The position numbers were made by a program, and so were the translations under genes. From Vibrio tritonius (GTDB lineage: Bacteria > Pseudomonadota > Gammaproteobacteria > Enterobacterales > Vibrionaceae), in NCBI RefSeq assembly GCF_001547935.1, contig NZ_AP014635.1, positions 1,860,001 to 1,924,000 of the forward strand: a DNA stretch of 64,000 nt. The letters run 5' to 3'. Of the stretch, positions 16,207-25,009 are shown one piece after another. Position 1 is the first letter of the stretch, and every line of letters begins with the position of its first letter. A model generated the notes under the pieces. The model was not told the origin of the DNA, did not search any database, and saw only the letters and a program-made list of their open reading frames with translations.

Positions 16207-17601
16207 TTAATTTTTCTCGCTAAATTGCATGGTAGCGTACTGTTCAATACTCAATGGTTTGATTGGCGTACGAACGTGTAGCGTTCCGACCTCTTTGATA
16301 TCGATGTTGCAACTTGCCGCAATCATTTCTGTGAGCGTAGCGCCACACATTCGGCCTTGGCATGGGCCCATTCCTGAGCGAGTTTTGCCTTTGATTTGCG
16401 CTGGATGACGAGCTCCTTGGGCAATTGCCTCACGGATTTGTCCGGCAGTGATCTCTTCACAACGGCAGACTAAGACGTCATCATCCACGGGATTCAGTGT
16501 CTGGCGATTAGGCGGGAAAACGTGGTCTAAAAATGGGCGAATCGAGCGATCCCGTTTGAGCTGTTTACGATGTTCAACCGCTAGGCTCTCGCGTTCTTGA
16601 GCGGTGATTTTACCAAGTTGGTATGCGGTATTAATCGCCGCTAAATGCCCTCTCGATGCAGCGATAGGACCGCCGCCAATACCCGATGCATCACCAGCAA
16701 TCGATACTCCATCGACACTGGTTTGACCCCATTCATCCAGTTTTGGTTTCCAGTAACGCTGCGGCTCATACCATTCATGTTCGCAATTAAGAGCTTGGCT
16801 CAAACGTAAATTAGGCACAACGCCTTCATGAAGCAGCACAGATTGAGCCACAATTTCATGAGTTTTACCGCGACAGCAAAAACGAAAGCCTTCCGCCTGC
16901 TGATCGCCTATGACCTCAAGGTCGCGACAACCTATATAAAGCGGAACGCCTGCACGTTTGAGCTTTAGTCGCATCTGTAAGCCTTTGATAAGGTAATTAA
17001 CTCGCGGCCAGGCTTGATGAAGAAAAGGCGCTGCTTTCAGGTAATCTTTAAAACTTGCCGTTTCGACCATGGCAGCAATGTGCGCGCCATTATCAACAAG
17101 ATGGCAAGCCGCAAGCAGCAGTAGCGGACCGCTACCTGCAATCACCACGGGACCTTCGGGAACCATATCCGCTGATTTAAATAGAATGTCGGCCGCCGCC
17201 GCGCCCATTACGCCGGGTAGCGTCCAGTTTTTCATCGGCACAGGGCGTTCAACCGCGCCAATGCTGACTATCATGCGCTTACTACAAACTCTATGAGTAA
17301 TCCCTTTACACAGCAAATCAAGCTCAAACTGATTGGCAATATTAAGCACTGTCGTGCTTGGCATATAGGTCGCATTGGAAGCGCGAAACATCTCCACCAG
17401 CGGCTTTCCAGCAAAATAGTCTTTGCCTAATGTATCGATATTTTCTGCTCGGCTACGTTCCATCGAACGATAAATCTGACCGCCCGGCTCTGGCTGTTCA
17501 TCCACCACCAGTGTATCGAGCCCTAAGTTAGACGCAGTGACTGCCGCAGCCAGCCCGCCGGGGCCTGCACCGATGACGATAAGGTCGTACATTTTATCCA
17601 T
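16207..17601 (-). CDS. FAD/NAD(P) oxidoreductase with C-terminal BFD-like 2Fe-2S domain (HcnB/OoxA-like)
   Basis: The protein of 464 residues has two dinucleotide-binding motifs: FAD site VIGAGPGGLAAAVTA at residues 9-23 and VIAGSGPLLLLAA near residue 153. The C-terminal domain (near residues 375-430) has cysteines in VCRCEE, GPCQGRMCG, typical of BFD-like iron-sulfur domains. It matches the alpha subunit of HCN synthase/opine oxidase complexes, which passes electrons from the amine oxidase subunit. Its start overlaps the end of the upstream ferredoxin-like gene by 8 bp (RBS AAGGTGG), so the two are translationally coupled. Confidence 0.87.
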   Translation of the reverse strand: MDKMYDLIVIGAGPGGLAAAVTASNLGLDTLVVDEQPEPGGQIYRSMERSRAENIDTLGKDYFAGKPLVEMFRASNATYMPSTTVLNIANQFELDLLCKGITHRVCSKRMIVSIGAVERPVPMKNWTLPGVMGAAAADILFKSADMVPEGPVVIAGSGPLLLLAACHLVDNGAHIAAMVETASFKDYLKAAPFLHQAWPRVNYLIKGLQMRLKLKRAGVPLYIGCRDLEVIGDQQAEGFRFCCRGKTHEIVAQSVLLHEGVVPNLRLSQALNCEHEWYEPQRYWKPKLDEWGQTSVDGVSIAGDASGIGGGPIAASRGHLAAINTAYQLGKITAQERESLAVEHRKQLKRDRSIRPFLDHVFPPNRQTLNPVDDDVLVCRCEEITAGQIREAIAQGARHPAQIKGKTRSGMGPCQGRMCGATLTEMIAASCNIDIKEVGTLHVRTPIKPLSIEQYATMQFSEKN

Positions 17602-17899
17602 TAGCGGCCACCTTTTTCCCGATCTGACGGTTCACCACCATGCCATCGTGAACTAAGGTGTTACACGCTTGCTGATTAGGAACGCCGTCGATTTCCATCA
17701 GGCATTCAAAGCAGACGCCCATCTGGCAGTAACCCGCACGATGCGCGCCGCTGATAGGCGAAGTTCGGTTATATCCCATCCCAGCCGCCATCACTGAGGC
17801 TAAAACGGTTTCACCTGCCGGGACTTGCAGCGCTTGACCTTCAAAGGTAATCGTCACCAGCTCCGCTTCAGGTCGATTTTTATGAATTCTTTTCAGCAT
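17594..17899 (-). CDS. 2Fe-2S ferredoxin-like subunit (HcnA-like)
   Basis: The protein of 101 residues is taken from the ATG at 17899, six bases after GAGGAG. Four cysteines are arranged as YCQMGVCFECLMEI and, twelve residues on, QQAC, the plant-type 2Fe-2S pattern of the small subunit in HCN synthase, opine oxidase and proline/hydroxyproline dehydrogenase complexes. It is the first electron-transfer gene of the operon, 42 bp after ridA. Confidence 0.87.
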   Translation of the reverse strand: MLKRIHKNRPEAELVTITFEGQALQVPAGETVLASVMAAGMGYNRTSPISGAHRAGYCQMGVCFECLMEIDGVPNQQACNTLVHDGMVVNRQIGKKVAANG

Positions 17900-17941
17900 A
17901 CTCAACTCCTCAACGCTCCAGAAGAATCCTTATTTCTTGGA

Positions 17942-18343
17942 CTATTCGCTACAAAGTTCGCAGCCGATCATCGCTTCAAGTTCAATTTCAACCAATTGAC
18001 TAGGGCGATTAAGTTTGGGAGTTTCGACCATGGTAAACAGTGGGCGAACGTCTTTAAAAACCGCACTGTAAGCTTGCGCAACGTCTTTGCCCAAAGCCAT
18101 ATCAGTAATGTAAGCCTTTATTTTGTAGACATCTTTTGCTTCGGATCCAGCGCGTGCTAGTAGCCCAATGAATTTTTCGAAGATAAATTGCGCTTGTTCA
18201 AACGCGGTAGAACCGGATACAGAGCCATCTGGCAACACGGCGGTTGTGCCACCAATGTGGATTTGATTACCCACTTTGACCATACGCGAATAACCAGCGA
18301 TCTCTTCTAACGGCGCACCAGATGAATAGTTAATACGTTGCAT
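17942..18343 (-). CDS. RidA family enamine/imine deaminase
   Basis: About 133 residues from the ATG at 18343 (GGGAAGAG before it); the longer open frame to 18484 has no ribosome site. The RidA/YjgF fold is seen in QIHIGGTTAVLPDG near the start and DVRPLFTMVETPKL and ELEAMIGCE at the end. RidA proteins hydrolyse reactive imines or enamines to keto acids and ammonia. As first gene of an amine oxidase operon it should remove the oxidation product. The substrate arginine expected in many RidA proteins is not evident at VEIE, so activity may differ. Confidence 0.85.
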   Translation of the reverse strand: MQRINYSSGAPLEEIAGYSRMVKVGNQIHIGGTTAVLPDGSVSGSTAFEQAQFIFEKFIGLLARAGSEAKDVYKIKAYITDMALGKDVAQAYSAVFKDVRPLFTMVETPKLNRPSQLVEIELEAMIGCELCSE

Positions 18344-18644
18344 AATCTCTTCCCTTATTTGTGTACAGCTCATCCATGATGATTCCACCAACGCGAAAAA
18401 CATCAGCGCACTCATGTCAAACACGTTCTTATTAACATCGATACTAGGGAGCCGGGTTATGCGTGTATTGTATTTTTGCGACATCTAAGGCTTGTGACGA
18501 ATTCAAAATTAGCTGTTGAGGTTATGTAACCAGCTGAGCAAAGAAGCGATATTTCCTCAAACGAAACTAATCAATTTGCATATCCAAACTTAACAGCATA
18601 GAGTAAATTCAATGAGTTACATCAAAGAGACTAAGGAAGGAATC

Positions 18645-19517
18645 ATGAGTGAATATGGATGCCAATTGATGGCTGAGCCAATGACCCGAGTATTAATGCG
18701 ACGCCCGGGCAAAAGCCTGTTAGCTGCAGACAAAACGACTTGGCACTACAACGACTATTTCGATGCTAAAAAAGCCATTGTGCAATTTAATGAGTTTGCC
18801 AAGTTAATTGAAGCGACTGGCTGTGAGATTTTGTGGTTAGACGATAACGATGATGGACTTGCCGATGCCATGTTTACCCGTGATTCGTCGCTGGTCACCA
18901 AGGCAGGAGCTATTGCACTACGTATGGGTAAAAAACTGCGTGCTCCAGAACCTCAAATGCACAAAGACTTTTACGAAACCGCGGGCATTCCGATGTTAGG
19001 TGAACTCACTGGTGTAGCGCGTATTGAAGGTGGTGACCTGATTTGGTTAAACGAAACGACACTGCTTGTAGGTATGGGTTTTCGTTCGAATGAAGAAGGG
19101 GTAAAACAGCTGAATGCTCTATTAAATTCCCATGGCATTCAAGCGTTAGGATTTGATATGCCTTATTGGACAGGCGAAGATGCCTGTTTGCATTTAATGT
19201 CGGTAATCTCTCCTTTAACCGAGACTAAATATCTTGTTCATCCTCCTCTGATACCAGCACGTCTGTGGCGTATACTTCAAGAGCTTAATATTGAACTGGT
19301 TATCGCACCAGAAGATGAATTTGCTGATTCTTTTGGTCTTAACCTGAATGTGCTTCCTACCTCACCCGATCACTGCATCATGATTGAAGGTTTTCCTAAA
19401 ACTAAAGCGGTGGTGGAAGCGCATGGAGTTACGGTAACCACCTTTGCCGGAGATGCCCTTTGTATGGCATGTGAAGGCGGTCCAACCTGCTTAACCAACC
19501 CACTCGTGCGCAGTTAA
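18645..19517 (+). CDS. Dimethylarginine dimethylaminohydrolase-like amidinohydrolase
   Basis: The protein of 290 residues begins at an ATG with AAGGAAGG just upstream. It has the guanidine-modifying (pentein) fold: D80 in FTRDSS, E128 in ARIEGGD, H183 in CLHLMS and the nucleophile C282 in GGPTCLTNP close to the C-terminus. Such enzymes split citrulline from methylated arginine, or act on arginine or agmatine. It is divergent from the RidA-oxidase operon, with about 300 bp between starts. Together they suggest catabolism of arginine-derived amines or opines. Arginine deiminase is less likely because that enzyme is about 400 residues. Confidence 0.82.
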   Translation: MSEYGCQLMAEPMTRVLMRRPGKSLLAADKTTWHYNDYFDAKKAIVQFNEFAKLIEATGCEILWLDDNDDGLADAMFTRDSSLVTKAGAIALRMGKKLRAPEPQMHKDFYETAGIPMLGELTGVARIEGGDLIWLNETTLLVGMGFRSNEEGVKQLNALLNSHGIQALGFDMPYWTGEDACLHLMSVISPLTETKYLVHPPLIPARLWRILQELNIELVIAPEDEFADSFGLNLNVLPTSPDHCIMIEGFPKTKAVVEAHGVTVTTFAGDALCMACEGGPTCLTNPLVRS

Positions 19518-19862
19518 TCGACTCCCCGACTAAAACAGAAACAGCAAAGCGACTCTACGTGCTTTACTATTTCCCCCTGAGAAGGGGGATTCTCAAAATC
19601 ATAAACAAGTTCCTCAAGCGACTACTTATATAGGAATTTTTATTCATCTTTACCCATCAAAGAAATGATATCGATGTGGGGAATAAACCATTAGTGCATA
19701 GATGGAAGGAGCGAATATACCATAACGTCCCTACTCAAAACTTACTTGATTATTTCAGATGAAATTGCTACGAGCATCACGCGTAAGGTGCCTTAAAGTT
19801 ACACGACACAAAAGCAATTGCTCTACTATTAACAAATATATCGTGTAAAAAGGTCATACTTT
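19518..19862. other. Intergenic with hairpins, no gene
   Basis: An imperfect stem made of AAAGC and GCTTT with flanking GAAA/TTTC lies near 19540-19572, and CCCCCTgagaAGGGGG at 19573-19588. One or both probably end transcription of the hydrolase gene. The rest looks like the promoter region of the outer membrane protein gene. Confidence 0.5.
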
Positions 19863-20534
19863 ATGTTAAAGAAAATATTGTGTGTGTCCTCGTTAGCATT
19901 ATTATCAACTCCCATTTTGGCCGCAATTAATGTGGATCATGAGAGCATCCTAGGAAACAATGACTGGTATGTGTCTGGTGGACTTGGTATTACAATTCCC
20001 TTAAATGCTGATTTTTATAATAATGTTGGTAACCGAGGAACATTTGACTTAGATAATTCAGCGAATTTTTCTGCATCTATGGGTTATAAAATCAATAGGT
20101 TATTTCGAGCAGAAAGTGAACTGTCGTATAGAAAGAATGATATCAGTCGTGCTAGTTATTCAGGCATTGGTTCTGGCTCTTCTTCAGGTGATATTGCTAC
20201 CTATATACTGATGCTGAATGGATACTATGACATTTTAACTATCAACCATTTTACTCCTTATGTTTCTTTAGGTTTGGGGATTTCACGCCACCATATTAGT
20301 TCAACTCAAGTTGACATTTCTGGAGTAACAGACGGTAAAAGTGATTCGGATACCGCTTTTGCCTATCAATTCGGTCTAGGTGTGAATTACCAACTGTATG
20401 ATGACCTGCTATTAACTGCAGGCTATCGATATTTGACAACAGAAAATCCAAAATTTGATGTAGGGAATGATGTCGATGTTAAGGCGGATTACGATATCCA
20501 TGAAATAAAAATCGGTATTATATATGCTTTCTAA
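19863..20534 (+). CDS. Outer membrane beta-barrel protein (OmpA/OmpX-like)
   Basis: The protein of 223 residues has a signal peptide (MLKKILCVSSLALLSTPILA) and alternating amphipathic strands, for example YVSGGLGITIPL, ASMGYKINRLFRAESELSYR, YVSLGLGISR and FGLGVNYQLY. It ends in IKIGIIYAF, with the terminal phenylalanine used by the BAM machinery. This is an eight-stranded porin-type or adhesin-type barrel of unknown role. It is a single gene with its own terminator. Confidence 0.88.
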   Translation: MLKKILCVSSLALLSTPILAAINVDHESILGNNDWYVSGGLGITIPLNADFYNNVGNRGTFDLDNSANFSASMGYKINRLFRAESELSYRKNDISRASYSGIGSGSSSGDIATYILMLNGYYDILTINHFTPYVSLGLGISRHHISSTQVDISGVTDGKSDSDTAFAYQFGLGVNYQLYDDLLLTAGYRYLTTENPKFDVGNDVDVKADYDIHEIKIGIIYAF

Positions 20535-20557
20535 TTTCGAGATTATAATTATCCTCA

Positions 20558-20597
20558 AATATAGATAGTTATTAATTTAATAACTATCTATATTTTC
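20558..20597 (+). terminator. Rho-independent terminator
   Basis: A long AT-rich stem (AATATAGATAGTTATTA with TAATAACTATCTATATT) lies 24 bp after the barrel gene and is followed by T residues. Confidence 0.85.
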
Positions 20598-20821
20598 AGA
20601 CTCATGGGCTCTTCCTCTCTTGGGGTCTGCAAATCTCCACCAAAATTATTGACGTAGTCTTTCACCGTTTGATTTGAAAGTCGTTCTGGTAATGACTTTC
20701 ACTCAGTGTATTGTCCGATCTTCAAATCACTTACTGGCGACGATCTCGCTCAGTGCAATAGTGCTGTACAATTACGGCTCGATTCGTTGGTCATCATCGC
20801 CTAAAATAGTGGCTCATTCAC

Positions 20822-21673
20822 ATGTACCGAGCGGCAGTTTATCTGCTCGCGCTAAGGTTTCATCATACGCTAAGGAATGCTTTGCAGTTATCCAGCTTTA
20901 AACACAAAACCCGCAAAGGCCCCGACTATCGCTTTGGTGAGCAGATGTCGTTTATCGATATTCGTGACACCTTTGGTATCGGTAGCATCCGCGTGGGGAA
21001 ATGGGTGAACAGTGAAGAGAAAGATCTTGCTGCGAATCTGATATTTGATTCATTGGCCGATCTTGCTTATCTGCTTGCTATTCCCCCATCTGCGATAGGT
21101 TTGCGGGGCAATTTAAATCTCGCCTTTGGTACTGGTGGACGTAAAGGTGTACAAGCCCACTATGCGCCGAATTTGCGGGAGCTAGCGTTAGCAAAGAATG
21201 CCGGAGCCGGTGCCCTCGCCCATGAATTTTGGCACGCGTTTGATCATCACATCGCGGAAAAGGCGTTTGATATTGGCGACCGTTCCGGTCCGCAGCGGCA
21301 GATTCTGTTTGCCAGTGATTGTTGGCTGCACAATGCCAAGCCTTTTGTGCACCCGCTTAACGAAAAGCTGTTTAAAATTTTTGATGTTGCCTTACTAAGC
21401 AGTGATGGACAAGAAGTGCACGACTATGTCGCCCGCAGTGTCAAAGCGGATAAAGCCGCTGGTATTCAATACTTTTCTACACCCACAGAGATGATGGCAC
21501 GCGCCTTTGAAGCCGTCGTGGAATCTTGTTCGGGTATTGAAAATCCCTATCTTGTCGCAGGAACCACCAAAGGCGAGATGCTTCCTGTTTATCCCGACTT
21601 ACACCACCGAACCCTTATCCATCAAGCGCTACAAGACTATTTTCGCCCTTTAGGTGAAGCGTTAAGTCGTTAG
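20822..21673 (+). CDS. CLCA_X-like protein with HExxH zinc site
   Basis: The frame has 283 residues. From about residue 34 it reads DYRFGEQMSFIDIRDTFG, then AANLIFDSLADL, LALAKNAGAGALAHEFWHAFDHH, which matches my memory of the CLCA_X family of gammaproteobacteria. HEFWH is an HExxH zinc-protease motif. The role of the family is unknown. The first 30 residues look unlike the family and the ATG at 20822 has no clear ribosome site, so the true start may be later or the 5' end may be altered. The region 20598-20821 shows no gene. Confidence 0.7.
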   Translation: MYRAAVYLLALRFHHTLRNALQLSSFKHKTRKGPDYRFGEQMSFIDIRDTFGIGSIRVGKWVNSEEKDLAANLIFDSLADLAYLLAIPPSAIGLRGNLNLAFGTGGRKGVQAHYAPNLRELALAKNAGAGALAHEFWHAFDHHIAEKAFDIGDRSGPQRQILFASDCWLHNAKPFVHPLNEKLFKIFDVALLSSDGQEVHDYVARSVKADKAAGIQYFSTPTEMMARAFEAVVESCSGIENPYLVAGTTKGEMLPVYPDLHHRTLIHQALQDYFRPLGEALSR

Positions 21674-21858
21674 TAAAACAGCCAAATTACCCCTAACACA
21701 TGTAATGCTTTAACTGTTCACTATCACCATCATGAATCTTTCTCATGTTTCACATTAAGTAATACCATTGTTAATTCTGTAGCACGCCAGTTATAAATTC
21801 ATCATCGAATTTAAACACAGATGATGACAAATTCATCTAGGCAAAATGGACTCAGGCT

Positions 21859-22827
21859 ATGACTCAGAATTTTACATTTACTATTAAAAGCACTTGTCTT
21901 GATGAAAACTACCACCCATCAGACAACACTCGTATCACAACGAACTTTGCAAACTTGGCTCGTGGCGAACATCGTCAACAAAACCTGCGCAATGCCTTGA
22001 ACATGATTGATACGCGCTTTAACGAGCTAGCTTCTTGGGATAACCCAACCGGCGATCGTTACTCGGTGGAACTGGAAATCATCTCTGCTGACATTGAACT
22101 GGATGGAAAGACCATCCCTTCGATTGAAGTATTGAAAACTTACATTGTTGATAACAAAACCCATCAACGCATTGAGGGCATTGTAGGTAACAACTTCTCC
22201 TCCTACGTTCGTGATTACGATTTTAGTGTGCGCCTGCTGGATCACAATAAAGATAAGCCTGGTTTTTCTGTACCAACGGATTTTGGAGACTTGCACGGCA
22301 ACATCTTTAAATATTTCGTTAATTCAGAAACCTATGCACAAAACTTTGCGAAAAAACCTGTTATTTGTTTGAGTGTTTCCGACAGCAAAGTGTATAGCAG
22401 AACAGAGAACGAGCACCCTATTCTTGGTTTTGAATACGAGCCAAATGAATCGTCACTAACAGAACAATACTTCAAAAAAATGGGCTTACAAGTGCGCTAT
22501 TTCCAACCGAAAAACAGCGTAGCGCCGTTTGCTTTCTACTTCTTTGGTGACTTGCTAAACGATTACACTAACTTGGAATTGATCAGCACAATTAGCACCA
22601 TGGAAACATTCCAAAAAATCTATCGTCCTGAGATCTATTTCGCTCATGAAGTTGCAGGCAAGCAGTATCAACCAAACTTGAGAAATAGTGAACACTCTTT
22701 AACAGACATTGTTTACGACCGTGAAGAACGTACTCAACTTGCGATTAAACAAGGGAAATACGCTGAAGAAGTCTTCATTAAACCTTACCAAACCATTCTA
22801 GAGCAATGGTCAGCTCAGTACGCTTAA
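21859..22827 (+). CDS. mesX: MesX, DUF1852 partner of methionine synthase MesD
   Basis: The protein of 322 residues is soluble, without signal or membrane segment, and starts MTQNFTFTIKSTCLDENYHP, typical of DUF1852. DUF1852 proteins (MesX) are required, with oxygen, for the activity of the folate-independent methionine synthase MesD in aerobic bacteria (Price and co-workers, 2021). The chemistry and methyl donor are unknown. It lies 31 bp upstream of the mesD gene on the same strand, which supports the call. Internal sequence has many conserved aromatic and acidic residues but no known cofactor motif. Confidence 0.85.
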   Translation: MTQNFTFTIKSTCLDENYHPSDNTRITTNFANLARGEHRQQNLRNALNMIDTRFNELASWDNPTGDRYSVELEIISADIELDGKTIPSIEVLKTYIVDNKTHQRIEGIVGNNFSSYVRDYDFSVRLLDHNKDKPGFSVPTDFGDLHGNIFKYFVNSETYAQNFAKKPVICLSVSDSKVYSRTENEHPILGFEYEPNESSLTEQYFKKMGLQVRYFQPKNSVAPFAFYFFGDLLNDYTNLELISTISTMETFQKIYRPEIYFAHEVAGKQYQPNLRNSEHSLTDIVYDREERTQLAIKQGKYAEEVFIKPYQTILEQWSAQYA

Positions 22828-22858
22828 TCCTAAACGAGACAATTTAACGGTAACGAAC

Positions 22859-23890
22859 ATGACAAAACTATTCCCAACTTCGACTGCAGGTAGCCTGCCA
22901 AAACCAACGTGGCTTGCTCAACCAGAAGTGCTTTGGTCTCCATGGAAATTGGAAGGACAAGAGCTGATTGATGGCAAACACGATGCTCTACGAGTCGCAT
23001 TGCAAGAGCAACTTTTAGCAGGCACCGACATCGTAAGTGATGGCGAGCAAACGCGTCAGCACTTTGTAACTACCTTTATCGAACACTTAAATGGCGTCGA
23101 TTTTGAAAACCGCCAAACGGTAAAAATCCGTGACCGCTACGATGCGAGCGTACCAAGCGTGGTTGGCCCAGTATCACGTCAAAAACCAGTGTTTGTTGAA
23201 GATGCCAAATTCTTACGTTCGCAAACCGACAAGCCAATCAAATGGGCGCTTCCTGGGCCGATGACCATGGTTGATACCCTTTACGATGCGCACTACAAAA
23301 GCCGTAAAGAACTGGCGCTTGAGTTTGCTAAAATCCTGAACCAAGAAGCAAAAGAGCTAGAAGCCGCTGGCGTCGACATCATCCAATTTGATGAACCCGC
23401 CTTTAACGTGTTCTTTGATGAAGTAAACGATTGGGGTATTGCTGCACTTGAAACAGCGATTGAAGGGTTGAAGTGCGAAACCGCAATTCACATCTGTTAC
23501 GGCTATGGCATCAAAGCCAACACCGATTGGAAAAAGACATTAGGCAGCGAATGGCGTCAGTACGAAGAAGCGTTCCCGAAACTACGCGAATCGAACATCG
23601 ACATCATCTCTCTTGAGTGTCACAACTCAAAAGTACCAATGGAACTGCTGGAATTGGTGCGCGGTAAGAAAGTGATGGTCGGCGCAATTGATGTGGCAAC
23701 CAACGACATCGAAACGCCTGAAGAAGTAGCTGCAACTCTGCGCGAAGCGTTGAAATACGTCGATGCCGACAAACTTTACCCATGCACCAACTGTGGTATG
23801 GCGCCGCTTTCACGTGAAGTGGCTCGCGCCAAACTGCACGCACTGAGTGCAGGTGCTGAGCTGGTACGTAATGAGTTTCTAGCCAAATAA
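22859..23890 (+). CDS. mesD: Core methionine synthase MesD
   Basis: The protein of 343 residues corresponds only to the C-terminal catalytic half of MetE (about 755 residues); the folate-binding N-terminal half is absent. Zinc ligands are expected in HICYGYG, SLECHN and the final PCTNCGM, and the homocysteine-side QFDEPAF motif is present. It should methylate homocysteine to methionine without folate or B12, in concert with MesX. Two strong hairpins follow. The alternative, an uncharacterised MetE paralogue with another thiol acceptor, is less likely given the DUF1852 neighbour. Confidence 0.87.
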   Translation: MTKLFPTSTAGSLPKPTWLAQPEVLWSPWKLEGQELIDGKHDALRVALQEQLLAGTDIVSDGEQTRQHFVTTFIEHLNGVDFENRQTVKIRDRYDASVPSVVGPVSRQKPVFVEDAKFLRSQTDKPIKWALPGPMTMVDTLYDAHYKSRKELALEFAKILNQEAKELEAAGVDIIQFDEPAFNVFFDEVNDWGIAALETAIEGLKCETAIHICYGYGIKANTDWKKTLGSEWRQYEEAFPKLRESNIDIISLECHNSKVPMELLELVRGKKVMVGAIDVATNDIETPEEVAATLREALKYVDADKLYPCTNCGMAPLSREVARAKLHALSAGAELVRNEFLAK

Positions 23891-23899
23891 ACGCGCCTA

Positions 23900-23978
23900 T
23901 TTTCTGCCATTCTATTTGGCAGAAAAACAGACTCAATTAAAAAAGGTTACCGGAGAAATTCGGTAACCTTTTTTTACT
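23900..23978. terminator. Two consecutive hairpins, bidirectional terminator
   Basis: The first stem is TTTTCTGCCA with TGGCAGAAAA (23900-23925). The second is AAAAGGTTACCG with CGGTAACCTTTTTTT (about 23941-23976). They separate convergent mesD and apbE. Confidence 0.88.
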
Positions 23979-24007
23979 CAACAAACTTAGCTAAATGCGT
24001 TCTAGAC

Positions 24008-24940
24008 CTACGCCATCACTACCTTATGACGCAGACCCGCCGTCATCGCCAATTGCCCATCGGTGGTGATAACAATGGCGTCCATTCCTTCAATTTGCGT
24101 CACCGCGTGCAAAATGGCGCGTGGCTCTAAACCAAATAGCTTAGTGGTGTAAAGATCGCAGTCTAAAGAGCTATCCGCAATAATCGTCAGCGAAGCGACA
24201 CTGTTTTGTACCGGATAGCCAGTTTGACTATCAAAAATGTGGTGATATTGCTGCCCATTATGCTCAAAGGTGCGTTCGTAAATACCCGAGGTCACTACCG
24301 ATTGATTGGCTATTTTTACCGAGGCCACACAATGCCCTCTTGGTAAAAAAGGATTTTGAATACCCACATCCCAATCCAAACTTTGCTTAGGGGATTCGCC
24401 ATAGACCAGCAGGTTACCGCCGATATCCACCATTGCAGAAATGGGCAACTTTTGCTTAAAAAACGCCATGACTTTGTCGCTAAAATAGCCTTTGGCGATT
24501 GCGCCTAAATCGATTTCTAGTCCCGGCTTGGTAAAGAATATCGAACGTTCTTCATCGTTTAAAATCATGTCAGCAGGATTTAAGCGCTCTAACACCGTAT
24601 CGATTTCCGCTTGAGTGGGCACTCGCGCCTCTTTAAATCCCACCCGCCACAGTTTAACCAACGGCCCGATAGCAATATTCAAAAAACTCTTTGGATCGAC
24701 ACTATGTTGATGGCCGATTTTGATCAATTCGTATAAATCAGCATCAACCACAACAGGATGATTAGCCGCATTTATTTTCACATCGGCAAGCTGTGATGCA
24801 TCGCTATTTGCGCTAAACACTTGCTCATAACGCCGTAACATGGCACAAGCTTGCTCGAGACATTGCTCTGCATGTTCGCCTTTAAAATAAAGGCGAATTT
24901 TGGTGCCCATCAGTTCGATGAGTTGGTGTGCTTCGGTCAT
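24008..24940 (-). CDS. ApbE-type FAD:protein FMN transferase, cytosolic form
   Basis: About 310 residues from the ATG at 24940. ApbE hallmarks are the MGT near the start (LMGTKIRLYF), LNIAIGPLVKLW, LEIDLGAIAKGYFSDK, AMVDIGGNLLVYG and the SVVTSGIYERTF motif. It has no signal peptide or lipobox, unlike periplasmic ApbE, so it should act in the cytosol. Such enzymes attach FMN to Ser/Thr in FMN_bind domains. The adjacent big reductase (26702-29122) has exactly such a domain and no signal peptide, so it is the likely client. Transcribed with the LysR gene upstream of it. Confidence 0.9.
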   Translation of the reverse strand: MTEAHQLIELMGTKIRLYFKGEHAEQCLEQACAMLRRYEQVFSANSDASQLADVKINAANHPVVVDADLYELIKIGHQHSVDPKSFLNIAIGPLVKLWRVGFKEARVPTQAEIDTVLERLNPADMILNDEERSIFFTKPGLEIDLGAIAKGYFSDKVMAFFKQKLPISAMVDIGGNLLVYGESPKQSLDWDVGIQNPFLPRGHCVASVKIANQSVVTSGIYERTFEHNGQQYHHIFDSQTGYPVQNSVASLTIIADSSLDCDLYTTKLFGLEPRAILHAVTQIEGMDAIVITTDGQLAMTAGLRHKVVMA

Positions 24941-25009
24941 GTCATCTCTCTTACTTTTCAGCATGCGCGCGGTTGTCGTCAGTAGCTTTGCTCATTGATA
25001 GCAACATTC

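Noticed and set aside
20674..20901. 75-codon frame before and overlapping the CLCA_X-like gene
   Set aside because: Sequence looks random and is in another frame; it does not supply the missing N-terminus.
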